NCBI GenBank assembly: GCA_947090385.1
Contig: CAMUNZ010000068.1
Coordinates: forward strand, 1-5,554
DNA length: 5,554 nt
Source: an uncultured Campylobacter sp.
GTDB taxonomy: Bacteria; Campylobacterota; Campylobacteria; Campylobacterales; Campylobacteraceae
Direction of reading: 5' to 3'
Both the position numbers and the translations under genes were made by a program. This document shows, in pieces, positions 1 through 5,425 of this stretch; the stretch's first letter is position 1, and every line of letters begins with the position of its first letter. The notes beneath the pieces were generated by a model. It saw nothing but the letters and a program-made list of their open reading frames with translations. It ran no database searches and was not told the DNA's origin.

Positions 1-461
1 CAAAAAAAGATAAAACAAAGGTGAGAAATAACCCAAATTTGTTAAAAAATAAGAATTTTTTAATTTCTAGGTCGCTTTTGCAAAAATATAAAATAAAACG
101 AAATTTTTGTTTAACTCATAAAGAAAATTTCAGTTTTGCAGTTTATGGAAAAAAATTTGCAATTGATGCAGAAACATTGAAAGATCGCGATTTTAACGCA
201 ATTAGCAAAATTTGTTTTAACCAAAATGAAAAAGAAATTTTAAAAAATTCAAAGGATATAAAAGTAAGTTTTTATCAAATTTGGACTTTAAAAGAAGCAG
301 TTTTAAAAATATCAAAATCAAATTTAACCAGAATTTTATTTGTAGGATTTGACCAAAATTTAAGGCTTTTGGACGAAAAAAAAAGAAAATATAAATTTTT
401 AAGTTTTATTTGCAAAATTCAAAATAAAAAATTTTTGATTAGTTTAGTTGGTAAGATTTAA
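1..461 (+). CDS. 4'-phosphopantetheinyl transferase (Sfp superfamily), 5'-partial
   Basis: Transfers 4'-phosphopantetheine from coenzyme A to a conserved serine of acyl carrier proteins, making them active. Numbering residues from the GTG at 21, the superfamily signatures are visible: CLTH at 30-33 (the SLSH-like motif with His33), AIDAE at 47-51 (the GxDxE metal site with Asp49 and Glu51) followed by RDF at 56-58, and WTLKEAVLK at 88-96 with the catalytic-type Glu92. The frame is open to the left edge with no stop, and no Shine-Dalgarno site precedes the GTG at 21. Family members carry more sequence before the SLSH-like motif, so the gene most likely starts outside the window; GTG 21 is a weaker alternative (146 residues). 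It lies on the same strand just upstream of the polyene genes, which fits a dedicated activator of the cluster's carrier proteins. The family is well supported; its dedication to this pathway is inferred. Confidence 0.82.
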   Translation, partial: KKDKTKVRNNPNLLKNKNFLISRSLLQKYKIKRNFCLTHKENFSFAVYGKKFAIDAETLKDRDFNAISKICFNQNEKEILKNSKDIKVSFYQIWTLKEAVLKISKSNLTRILFVGFDQNLRLLDEKKRKYKFLSFICKIQNKKFLISLVGKI

Positions 462-462
462 G

Positions 463-478
463 TAAAATAGGTTAAAAT
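463..478 (+). promoter_or_regulatory. possible sigma70-type -10 elements in the only real intergenic gap
   Basis: The 37-base gap between the phosphopantetheinyl transferase and the lipoprotein gene holds two copies of TAAAAT, at 463-468 and 473-478, ten bases apart and each close to the TATAAT consensus. Either could be a -10 box; the second would put the transcript start about 14 bases before the lipoprotein ATG. T-rich stretches upstream resemble the periodic A/T signal that replaces the -35 box in Campylobacter promoters. In DNA this AT-rich such matches arise by chance, so this is only a candidate; the operon may instead be read through from upstream. Confidence 0.25.
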
Positions 479-487
479 AATTTTTTT

Positions 488-494
488 AAAGGGG
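488..494 (+). promoter_or_regulatory. strong Shine-Dalgarno site for the lipoprotein gene
   Basis: AAAGGGG sits four bases before the ATG at 499. It is one of the clearest ribosome binding sites in the window and supports both the chosen start and the reality of this small gene. Confidence 0.65.
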
Positions 495-498
495 TTTT

Positions 499-858
499 AT
501 GCGGATTTTTTTGATATTTTTTGCAATCTTTTTTGCAAGTTGCACAAATAAATATGAATTTTTACAAGCAGATTTTGACAAAAATTCGCAGTTTTTAGCA
601 AATTTAGAAAACAAAAAATTTTTAGTAATCGCACAAAATTTTGATGTTTCTTACAAATTTGCTATGTTTGACACTCTTTACAGACCGATATCTAAAAAAA
701 TTTTAGATAAAAATGGAATTTTTAAAGATGAAAAATTTCTTCCGCCTTGTAAAAAATGTGAAAAAATTTTTTATCAAATTTTAAAAATGCAAAAAGATGG
801 AAAATTTTCATTTAAGAAAGATGATTTGGAGATAAAAAAGCTTGATTTACATCGATGA
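499..858 (+). CDS. small predicted lipoprotein, possibly the DUF3261-type APE cluster lipoprotein
   Basis: A 119-residue exported protein. It has a short signal peptide with Arg2 followed by a hydrophobic run (3-14) and ends in a lipobox-like F-A-S-C, so Cys15 is the likely lipidated residue and the protein would be anchored in the inner or outer membrane. The mature part is Lys/Phe-rich and has a Phe-Leu-Pro-Pro segment (80-83) followed by a CxxC pair (Cys84, Cys87). No catalytic motif is recognised. In APE clusters a DUF3261 lipoprotein normally precedes the KS-DH-KR-KS block, and this gene is in that place, but it is shorter than I would expect for that family and the match rests mainly on position. 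Its last 17 bases overlap the start of the ketosynthase gene. Lipoprotein nature is fairly secure; family and role are inferred. Confidence 0.75.
   Translation: MRIFLIFFAIFFASCTNKYEFLQADFDKNSQFLANLENKKFLVIAQNFDVSYKFAMFDTLYRPISKKILDKNGIFKDEKFLPPCKKCEKIFYQILKMQKDGKFSFKKDDLEIKKLDLHR
828..831 (+). promoter_or_regulatory. ribosome binding site for the TTG start at 842
   Basis: GGAG lies ten bases before the TTG at 842, inside the end of the lipoprotein gene. In the ketosynthase frame an in-frame stop (TAA, 833-835) rules out any start further upstream. The first in-frame ATG is at residue 158, beyond the active-site cysteine, so TTG 842 is the only sensible common start codon. Confidence 0.5.
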
Positions 859-1972
859 TTTTGCTGTTTTAAGCGCCGGAATTGATTGCAAAAAAGATCT
901 TTTTAAATTATCAAATAAAAAAAGTTTTTTACAAAAAAGTGATATTTTTGGCAAAGAATTTATCGTAGGTTTATGTGAAAATTTAGAAAATTTACCAAGA
1001 AATTTTCTAAATTCATACCAAAGCAGGACAAATCAAATTTTATTTACCGCCATTTTACAAATTCAAGATCAAATAAAAAAAGCTATAAAAAAATATGGAA
1101 AAAATAAAATCGCAGTAATCATCGCTACAACGACAAGTGGCGGAAATGAAAATCATCAAAGTTTTGAAAATTTTGCAAAATTTGGCAAATTTCAAAATTT
1201 TTCAAAAGAGTTAAGTTCGTTTTGTAATCCGGCGAATTTTATCGGCGATTTATTTGATTTAAGAAATTTAAAGATTTGCATTAGCACGGCTTGCACATCA
1301 TCTTTAAAAGCTATGATGAATGGATGTTTTTTGATTGAAAATGAAATTTGCGATTGCGCTATAGTTGGCGGAGTCGATAGTTTAAATAAAACAACTCTTC
1401 GCGGTTTTGATAGTTTAGAAATAGTTTCAAAAAAATTCACAAATCCTTTTTCACAAAACAGAGACGGCATAAATATAGGAGAAGGTGCCGGAATTTTTAT
1501 ATTAAACAAAAACGAAGGCGAGTTTAAAATAAGCGGTTTTAATTCAAATAACGACGCTTTTCATATCACTAAACCAGATTTAAGCGGGTTAAATCAGAAA
1601 CAATGTGTTAAAAATGCCCTTAAAATGGCAAATTTATCGGATGTTGATTATATAAATTTGCACGGCACAGGAACAATCGCAAACGATAAAATGGAAAGCG
1701 AAATTTTTACTGATTTAAAAGCTTTTTCATCATCTTCAAAACCATTTTTTGGGCATACTTTAGGAGCGGCTGGAGCGATAGAAAGCGCTGTTTGTTTAAA
1801 TGCTTTAAAAAGCGAAATTTTACCAATTCATCTTTTTGACGGAGAATTTGATAAAAGTTTAAAACCATTAAATTTAGTAAAATTTAACAATAAAAAAATA
1901 TGTAAAACTGCCTTAAATGCGTCATTTGCATTTGGTGGAGATAATGCTATTATGATTTTTGAGAAAGTGTAA
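842..1972 (+). CDS. apeO: beta-ketoacyl-ACP synthase, ApeO-type (KS of APE pathway)
   Basis: Catalyses decarboxylative condensation of malonyl-ACP with an acyl chain, the chain-extension step. The 376-residue protein has the whole condensing-enzyme fold with all catalytic residues: Cys151 in TACTSS (149-154), His274 in LHGTGT, Lys300 and His305 in KPFFGHTLGAAGA, and the C-terminal NASFAFGGDNA loop (359-369). It is a little shorter than FabF (about 410). The N-terminus (YIDDFAVLSA) resembles APE ketosynthases. It starts with TTG, overlaps the lipoprotein gene by 17 bases and ends two bases before the dehydratase gene, so translation is probably coupled. Position directly before DH-KR-KS genes matches ApeO, which in studied APE systems pairs with the chain length factor ApeC; a candidate ApeC is at 4727-5425. 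KS activity is secure; the APE subfamily is inferred from neighbours and motif style. Confidence 0.88.
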   Translation: MIYIDDFAVLSAGIDCKKDLFKLSNKKSFLQKSDIFGKEFIVGLCENLENLPRNFLNSYQSRTNQILFTAILQIQDQIKKAIKKYGKNKIAVIIATTTSGGNENHQSFENFAKFGKFQNFSKELSSFCNPANFIGDLFDLRNLKICISTACTSSLKAMMNGCFLIENEICDCAIVGGVDSLNKTTLRGFDSLEIVSKKFTNPFSQNRDGINIGEGAGIFILNKNEGEFKISGFNSNNDAFHITKPDLSGLNQKQCVKNALKMANLSDVDYINLHGTGTIANDKMESEIFTDLKAFSSSSKPFFGHTLGAAGAIESAVCLNALKSEILPIHLFDGEFDKSLKPLNLVKFNNKKICKTALNASFAFGGDNAIMIFEKV

Positions 1973-1974
1973 AA

Positions 1975-2409
1975 ATGGAAAATTTATTGCCACATAGCAA
2001 AGAAATGATTTTGATTAATTCATTAGAATTTTTTTCGCCAAAACTTATAAAAGTAAAAGCGAAAATAAAATCAAATTCGCCTTTTGTAAAAGACGAAAAA
2101 TTCGCGACTTTTCAAACTATCGAAATTATGGCGCAAACTCTTGGAGTTTATGATACAAAAATGTGCGAATTAGCAAATATAAAACCTAGCCTTGGCTTTT
2201 TATTGGGAAGTAGAAAATTTGAAATTTTCAAAGATTTTTTAGAAGTTGGGGATGAAATTTTAGCGGTTTGTAAACCTAGTTTTCAAAGTGACGATGGATT
2301 TGGAGTTTATGAATGTGAATGTTTTTTGGGCGAAAATTTAGTTTCAAAAGGAAATTTAAATATATTTAAACCAAGCAAAAAAGCGTTAATGGAAATAATA
2401 AATGAATAA
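1975..2409 (+). CDS. apeP: hotdog-fold 3-hydroxyacyl-ACP dehydratase-like protein, ApeP-type
   Basis: A 144-residue single hotdog domain related to FabZ/FabA, which remove water from 3-hydroxyacyl-ACP to give a trans-2 double bond. It opens with LLPHSKEMILIN (4-15), the FabZ/ApeP-like N-terminal motif, carries TIEIMAQ (48-54) on the central helix with Glu50 at the FabZ catalytic-acid position, and has LGFLLGSRKFE (73-83), typical of ApeP-like proteins. The FabZ catalytic His (GHFP motif, 14 residues before the Glu) is missing: that region reads SPFVKDEKFATF, and His7 is the only histidine in the protein. In APE systems ApeP works in a complex with a second dehydratase, ApeI, so this subunit probably needs such a partner, which is not in the window. 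It starts two bases after the ketosynthase stop, with a GAGAAAG-like site at 1961-1967, and overlaps the ketoreductase gene by 8 bases. Confidence 0.84.
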   Translation: MENLLPHSKEMILINSLEFFSPKLIKVKAKIKSNSPFVKDEKFATFQTIEIMAQTLGVYDTKMCELANIKPSLGFLLGSRKFEIFKDFLEVGDEILAVCKPSFQSDDGFGVYECECFLGENLVSKGNLNIFKPSKKALMEIINE

Positions 2410-3103
2410 AAAAGTTTTAATTACTGGCTCATCAAGGGGCATCGGAAAGGCAATCGCGATTAGTTTAAAACAATCTGAATATGAAATAATTTTGCACGGA
2501 AAAACAAAAAGTGAGAATTTGTTAAATTTGGCAAAAGAGTTGGATGCTAAATTTTGTGCTTTTGACGTAGCAAATTATGAAGATGCAAAAAAAGAATTAG
2601 AAAATTTTCAAGAGCCATTTTATGGAATAGTTTTAAATGCTGGGATTACGAAAGATGGGACTTTTGCTGGACTTTCTTATGATGATTGGAAAAAAGTAAT
2701 TGACACAAATTTAGGAAGTTTTTACAATGTTTTAAATCCATTAATTATGCCGATGGCAAGAGCAAAAAAAGGAAAAATTGTCGTAATTAGCTCGGTTAGT
2801 GGAATTTTAGGAAACCGCGGACAAAGCAATTACGCAGCAAGCAAAGCTGGATTAATCGGCGCAGCAAAATCATTAGCGATTGAACTTGCAAGTAGAAATA
2901 TTTGCGTAAATGTCGTAGCGCCTGGACTTATAAAAACAGACATGACAAACAAAAATTTACCTTTTGATGAGATAAAAAAAATGATTCCTATGAAAAGATT
3001 TGGCGAAGCCGAAGAAGTAGCAGGAATAGTAAAATTTTTGTTAAGCGAAGAGGCAAACTACATAACAAAACAGGTAATCGGTGTAAATGGAGGGATGATT
3101 TGA
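2402..3103 (+). CDS. apeQ: 3-oxoacyl-ACP reductase, SDR family (FabG/ApeQ-type)
   Basis: NADPH-dependent reduction of 3-oxoacyl-ACP to 3-hydroxyacyl-ACP. The 233-residue protein is a complete classical short-chain dehydrogenase: cofactor motif TGSSRGIG (8-15), NAG at 79-81, and the catalytic tetrad Asn103 (DTNLGS), Ser131 (VISSVSG), Tyr144 and Lys148 (YAASK), followed by PGLIKTDM (174-181) and a C-terminal VNGGMI. Automated pipelines would call it fabG, but the segment PLIMPMARAKKGKIV and its place between a DH and an ApeR-like KS suggest the APE paralogue. ATG 2402 lies inside the end of the dehydratase gene (ATGAATAA overlap), with GGAA at 2391-2394 seven bases upstream. Its last codons carry the ribosome binding site of the next gene, so the two are tightly coupled. 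Enzyme class is near certain; assignment to polyene rather than general fatty-acid synthesis is inferred from context. Confidence 0.92.
   Translation: MNKKVLITGSSRGIGKAIAISLKQSEYEIILHGKTKSENLLNLAKELDAKFCAFDVANYEDAKKELENFQEPFYGIVLNAGITKDGTFAGLSYDDWKKVIDTNLGSFYNVLNPLIMPMARAKKGKIVVISSVSGILGNRGQSNYAASKAGLIGAAKSLAIELASRNICVNVVAPGLIKTDMTNKNLPFDEIKKMIPMKRFGEAEEVAGIVKFLLSEEANYITKQVIGVNGGMI
3089..3094 (+). promoter_or_regulatory. strong Shine-Dalgarno site fixing the TTG start at 3100
   Basis: GGAGGG lies five bases before TTG 3100, inside the last codons of the ketoreductase gene (the Gly-Gly of VNGGMI). With the TTGA start/stop overlap it supports TTG 3100 as the start of the second ketosynthase; the conserved RRVFVTGYGIIS N-terminus begins directly after it. 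Confidence 0.65.
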
Positions 3104-4320
3104 GACGAGTTTTTGTCACTGGATATGGGATAATTTCAGCCTTTGGAAACTCTTGGGAAGAAAATAAAAAAGGCATGCAAAAAGGGCGAAATTGCACAAA
3201 ATTTATGAACGAATGGCAAAATTTTAAAGATCTAAACACAAAACTTGCTTGCCCGATAATAAATTATAACCATCCAAAAGATTGGAGTAGAAAACAGTTA
3301 AGAAGTATGGGCAGAGTTAGTCAATTTAGCGTCGATGCGGCTGGAATTGCTTTAAAAAAAGCAAAATTAAATGAAGATGAAATTCAAGACGGAAGCATGG
3401 GCGTAGCTAGTGGATCAAGCACTGGAAGCACGGACGCGGTAGCTTCGATGGCAAAACTTGTTTTAGAAGGCGAGAGCGATTGCAACGCAAATACTTATAT
3501 AAAAATGATGCCTCACACAACAGCGTCAAATATAGGAATTTTTTATGGATTAAAAGGCAGAATTGTGCCGACAAGCTCGGCTTGCACTTCAGCATCTCAC
3601 GCGATTGGTTACTCTTACGAAATGATAAAATTTGGATTGATCGACAAAATGATAGCAGGTGGCGCAGAAGAGCTTTGTCCTAGCGAGGCTTATGTTTTTG
3701 ATTCTTTATTTGCAACAAGTTGTCAAAATGATGCACTAGATTTAACACCAAAACCATTTGATAAAGATAGAGACGGTTTAGTTTTAGGAGAAGGCGCTGG
3801 ATATTTGATATTAGAAAGCGAGGAAAGCGTATTAAAAAGAGACATAAAACCTATCGCAGAAATTGTAGGATTTGGTAGCACAAGCGATGGCACACATATA
3901 ACTCAACCAAATTCGCAAACTATGAAACAAGCGATGATTTTAGCATTGAAATCGGCAAATTTAACTACAAAAGATATAAAATATATAAACGCGCATGCTA
4001 CAGCTACAACTCTTGGCGATATAGCAGAAAGTATAGCCACAAATGAACTTTTTGGCGAAAAAATAGCGATTTCTAGCACAAAAAGTTATCTTGGACATAC
4101 GCTTGGAGCTTGTGGCGGGATTGAAGCGATTTTTAGCATAGAAATGATGAATGATAAAATTTTTTACCCAACAATAAATTTAAAAAATATAGATGAAAAA
4201 TGCGCAAAATTAAATTATTTAAAAGAAATTTGCGAAATAGAAACTGATTTTGTGATGAGTAATAATTTTGCTTTTGGCGGAGTTAATACAAGTTTAATTT
4301 TTAAAAAAATAAAGGATTAA
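3100..4320 (+). CDS. apeR: beta-ketoacyl-ACP synthase, FabF-like, ApeR-type
   Basis: Second complete condensing enzyme, 406 residues, a normal FabF length. The N-terminus RRVFVTGYGIISAFG (2-16) is typical of the KAS I/II family. The catalytic residues are Cys162 in SSACTSASHA, His299 in INAHATATTLGD, Lys328 and His333 in STKSYLGHTLGACGG, and the C-terminal loop is NNFAFGGVNTS (388-398). The stretch RKQLRSMGRVSQFS (64-77) resembles ApeR ketosynthases more than housekeeping FabF. ApeR is the last KS of the KS-DH-KR-KS block in APE clusters; it is thought to act separately from the ApeO-ApeC pair, perhaps in starter or early extension steps, though its exact role here cannot be read from sequence. 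The TTG start overlaps the reductase stop by four bases (TTGA). The next gene begins two bases after its stop. The alternative, housekeeping FabF, is less likely given the neighbours. Confidence 0.9.
   Translation: MRRVFVTGYGIISAFGNSWEENKKGMQKGRNCTKFMNEWQNFKDLNTKLACPIINYNHPKDWSRKQLRSMGRVSQFSVDAAGIALKKAKLNEDEIQDGSMGVASGSSTGSTDAVASMAKLVLEGESDCNANTYIKMMPHTTASNIGIFYGLKGRIVPTSSACTSASHAIGYSYEMIKFGLIDKMIAGGAEELCPSEAYVFDSLFATSCQNDALDLTPKPFDKDRDGLVLGEGAGYLILESEESVLKRDIKPIAEIVGFGSTSDGTHITQPNSQTMKQAMILALKSANLTTKDIKYINAHATATTLGDIAESIATNELFGEKIAISSTKSYLGHTLGACGGIEAIFSIEMMNDKIFYPTINLKNIDEKCAKLNYLKEICEIETDFVMSNNFAFGGVNTSLIFKKIKD
4311..4316 (+). promoter_or_regulatory. Shine-Dalgarno site for the exported small protein
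   Basis: AAAGGA lies six bases before ATG 4323, inside the last codons of the ketosynthase gene. It supports independent ribosome loading on the exported-protein gene. Confidence 0.55.
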
Positions 4321-4322
4321 AT

Positions 4323-4730
4323 ATGAAAAAAATTTTACTTTTTTTATTTCTGTTTGGAATTTGTGCGGCGGCGGATAAACTTCAATATTATCCAATCAAC
4401 GATGTTTTTAATATGAAAACAAAAGAAGGCAAAATAATCGATAGATCAAAATTTCATTTTGGAGATGAGTTTAAAAATCCACCGTTAAGAAATGCATCCG
4501 TAAAACGCAAAGCAAATGGATTTGGCAAAGATGACAAAAAAGCTTGTGATTGGGCATTTTTAGCATCTTTAAAAGTCATGGAAGATATGATAAAAAAAGA
4601 AGGTGGAAAAAAAGCAGTAAATTGCCATTTCGAATCAAAAACAAAAGTTTTTACAGACAAAAATAGATATTTGTGTTCTGTTGGCTTTTTGATGAACGAT
4701 GTCACACTAGTTTGCGATATTTTAAAATGA
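4323..4730 (+). CDS. small exported protein of the family mis-named 'excinuclease ATPase subunit'
   Basis: A 135-residue protein with a clear Sec signal peptide: KK at 2-3, a hydrophobic core (4-13), and a probable cleavage after Ala17 (CAAA/DKL). The Ile before Cys14 makes a lipobox unlikely. The mature protein (about 13 kDa) is predicted periplasmic. It carries the pattern of a proteobacterial family I recall being labelled 'excinuclease ATPase subunit': a FHFGD stretch (44-48), RKANGFGKDD (62-71), ACDWAFLASL (74-83), a GG-x3-VNCHFES stretch (94-105) and a Cys-containing C-terminal strand. There is no Walker motif or UvrA feature, so the DNA-repair name is wrong. Four mature cysteines (75, 101, 118, 131) could form two disulfides. 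Function is unknown. It starts two bases after apeR and ends in an ATGA overlap with the chain length factor gene, so it is built into the operon and may act in envelope handling of the product. That role is inference. Confidence 0.85.
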   Translation: MKKILLFLFLFGICAAADKLQYYPINDVFNMKTKEGKIIDRSKFHFGDEFKNPPLRNASVKRKANGFGKDDKKACDWAFLASLKVMEDMIKKEGGKKAVNCHFESKTKVFTDKNRYLCSVGFLMNDVTLVCDILK

Positions 4731-5425
4731 AATTTAATATAACAAATTTCGAATTTTCTATAGTCTGCGATGATTTTTCTTCGCAGATTGATTTAAGCGA
4801 AATTCCGCCGATTCAAAGACGCAGACTTGGAAATTGTGCAAAAATGCTTTTTAACATTACGAAAAATTATGGCGAAATTCCGATGATTTTTAGTTCAAAA
4901 TTTGGCGAAATAAATCAAAATTTCGAAATTTCTTACAATTTAGCTTTTGAAAATTTCATAAGTCCGACCATGTTTTCACTATCTGTTTTAAACGCAAGCC
5001 TTGCTTTAAAAGCGATAAAATCAAAAAACTCATGCGAACTTTTAGCAATTTCTTCTAATTTAGACATCGAAAATGGTTTAATTTTGGCAATTTCAAAACT
5101 TCAAATGTATGATAAAATAGCCGTTATTTGCTACGATGAAAAAATAAATCAAAGTTATTTTAAAGAAAATAATTTCAAAATCGCAGTCTCTTTTATCATC
5201 GAAAAAGGCGACAAAAACGAGATAAATTTTGGCTTTGATTCTAAAAATTTAAAAGAAAATTCCGAGATAAATTTTATTTTAAACGATAAAAAAAATTATG
5301 AAATTTCAAATGGAAATTTGAGATTTACTTACAAATTTTCGGATGAATTTTTACAAATTTTAAAACAAAAAAAGATCGAAATTTTTGGTGATTTAAATCC
5401 AAATTTTTTTAAAAAATATGAATAA
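4727..5425 (+). CDS. apeC: beta-ketoacyl synthase-like chain length factor (ApeC-type, PF13723-like)
   Basis: A 232-residue protein resembling the N-terminal half of a ketosynthase, as in the PF13723 'chain length factor' family. Features seen: PPIQRRRLGNCAKM (27-40), matching the family's P-x-QRRR-L motif; a SSKFGEI stretch (56-62) equivalent to the SRHGE-like segment; and SPTMFSLSVLNASLA (79-93), where a true ketosynthase would carry its nucleophilic Cys region. No TACSS-type motif and no HGTGT or GHTLGA motifs occur, so it should not condense by itself. ApeC is reported to pair with the ketosynthase ApeO; the partner here would be the KS at 842-1972. The C-terminal third (about 160-232) is Asn/Lys-rich and shows no recognisable motif. 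ATG 4727 gives the family-like MKFNITNFEFSI start and overlaps the previous stop as ATGA; a longer reading from 4673 adds 18 residues with no family character and was not used. There is no clear Shine-Dalgarno site, so translation is probably coupled. Confidence 0.84.
   Translation: MKFNITNFEFSIVCDDFSSQIDLSEIPPIQRRRLGNCAKMLFNITKNYGEIPMIFSSKFGEINQNFEISYNLAFENFISPTMFSLSVLNASLALKAIKSKNSCELLAISSNLDIENGLILAISKLQMYDKIAVICYDEKINQSYFKENNFKIAVSFIIEKGDKNEINFGFDSKNLKENSEINFILNDKKNYEISNGNLRFTYKFSDEFLQILKQKKIEIFGDLNPNFFKKYE

Noticed and set aside
376..384. A9 homopolymer in the phosphopantetheinyl transferase gene as a possible phase-variable switch
   Set aside because: The tract encodes ordinary lysines in an intact frame, and runs of A or T are expected at this base composition. 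Well-known Campylobacter phase variation uses mostly G/C tracts. Population length variation would be needed to reopen the idea.
1192..1509. Reverse-strand open frame of about 105 codons opposite the first ketosynthase
   Set aside because: It lies wholly under the KS coding region including its active site, shows no known motif, and arises easily opposite an AT-rich gene. The same applies to the reverse frames at 2988-3239, 3407-3595 and 4454-4705.
3480..3683. Forward open frame of 67 codons inside the second ketosynthase gene
   Set aside because: It is an out-of-frame shadow of the KS active-site region with no family character and no ribosome binding site.
842..4320. Housekeeping fatty-acid synthesis operon
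   Set aside because: Two KS genes flank an ApeP-like DH lacking the FabZ His, a chain length factor and acyltransferase follow, and no fabD, fabH or acpP is seen. The APE type explains the set better.
4673..4726. Upstream extension of the chain length factor start
   Set aside because: The added 18 residues lie in the exported-protein gene, look unlike the family, and the ATG at 4727 gives an ATGA overlap and a family-like N-terminus.
4323..4730. UvrA/excinuclease function suggested by the family's common database name
   Set aside because: The protein has a signal peptide, only about 118 mature residues, no Walker A/B, ABC signature or zinc-finger pattern, so a DNA-repair ATPase role is not possible.
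5404..5416. T7A6 run before the acyltransferase start as a terminator-like element
   Set aside because: There is no GC stem, it lies inside coding sequence, and the next gene overlaps this one, so termination here would make no sense.
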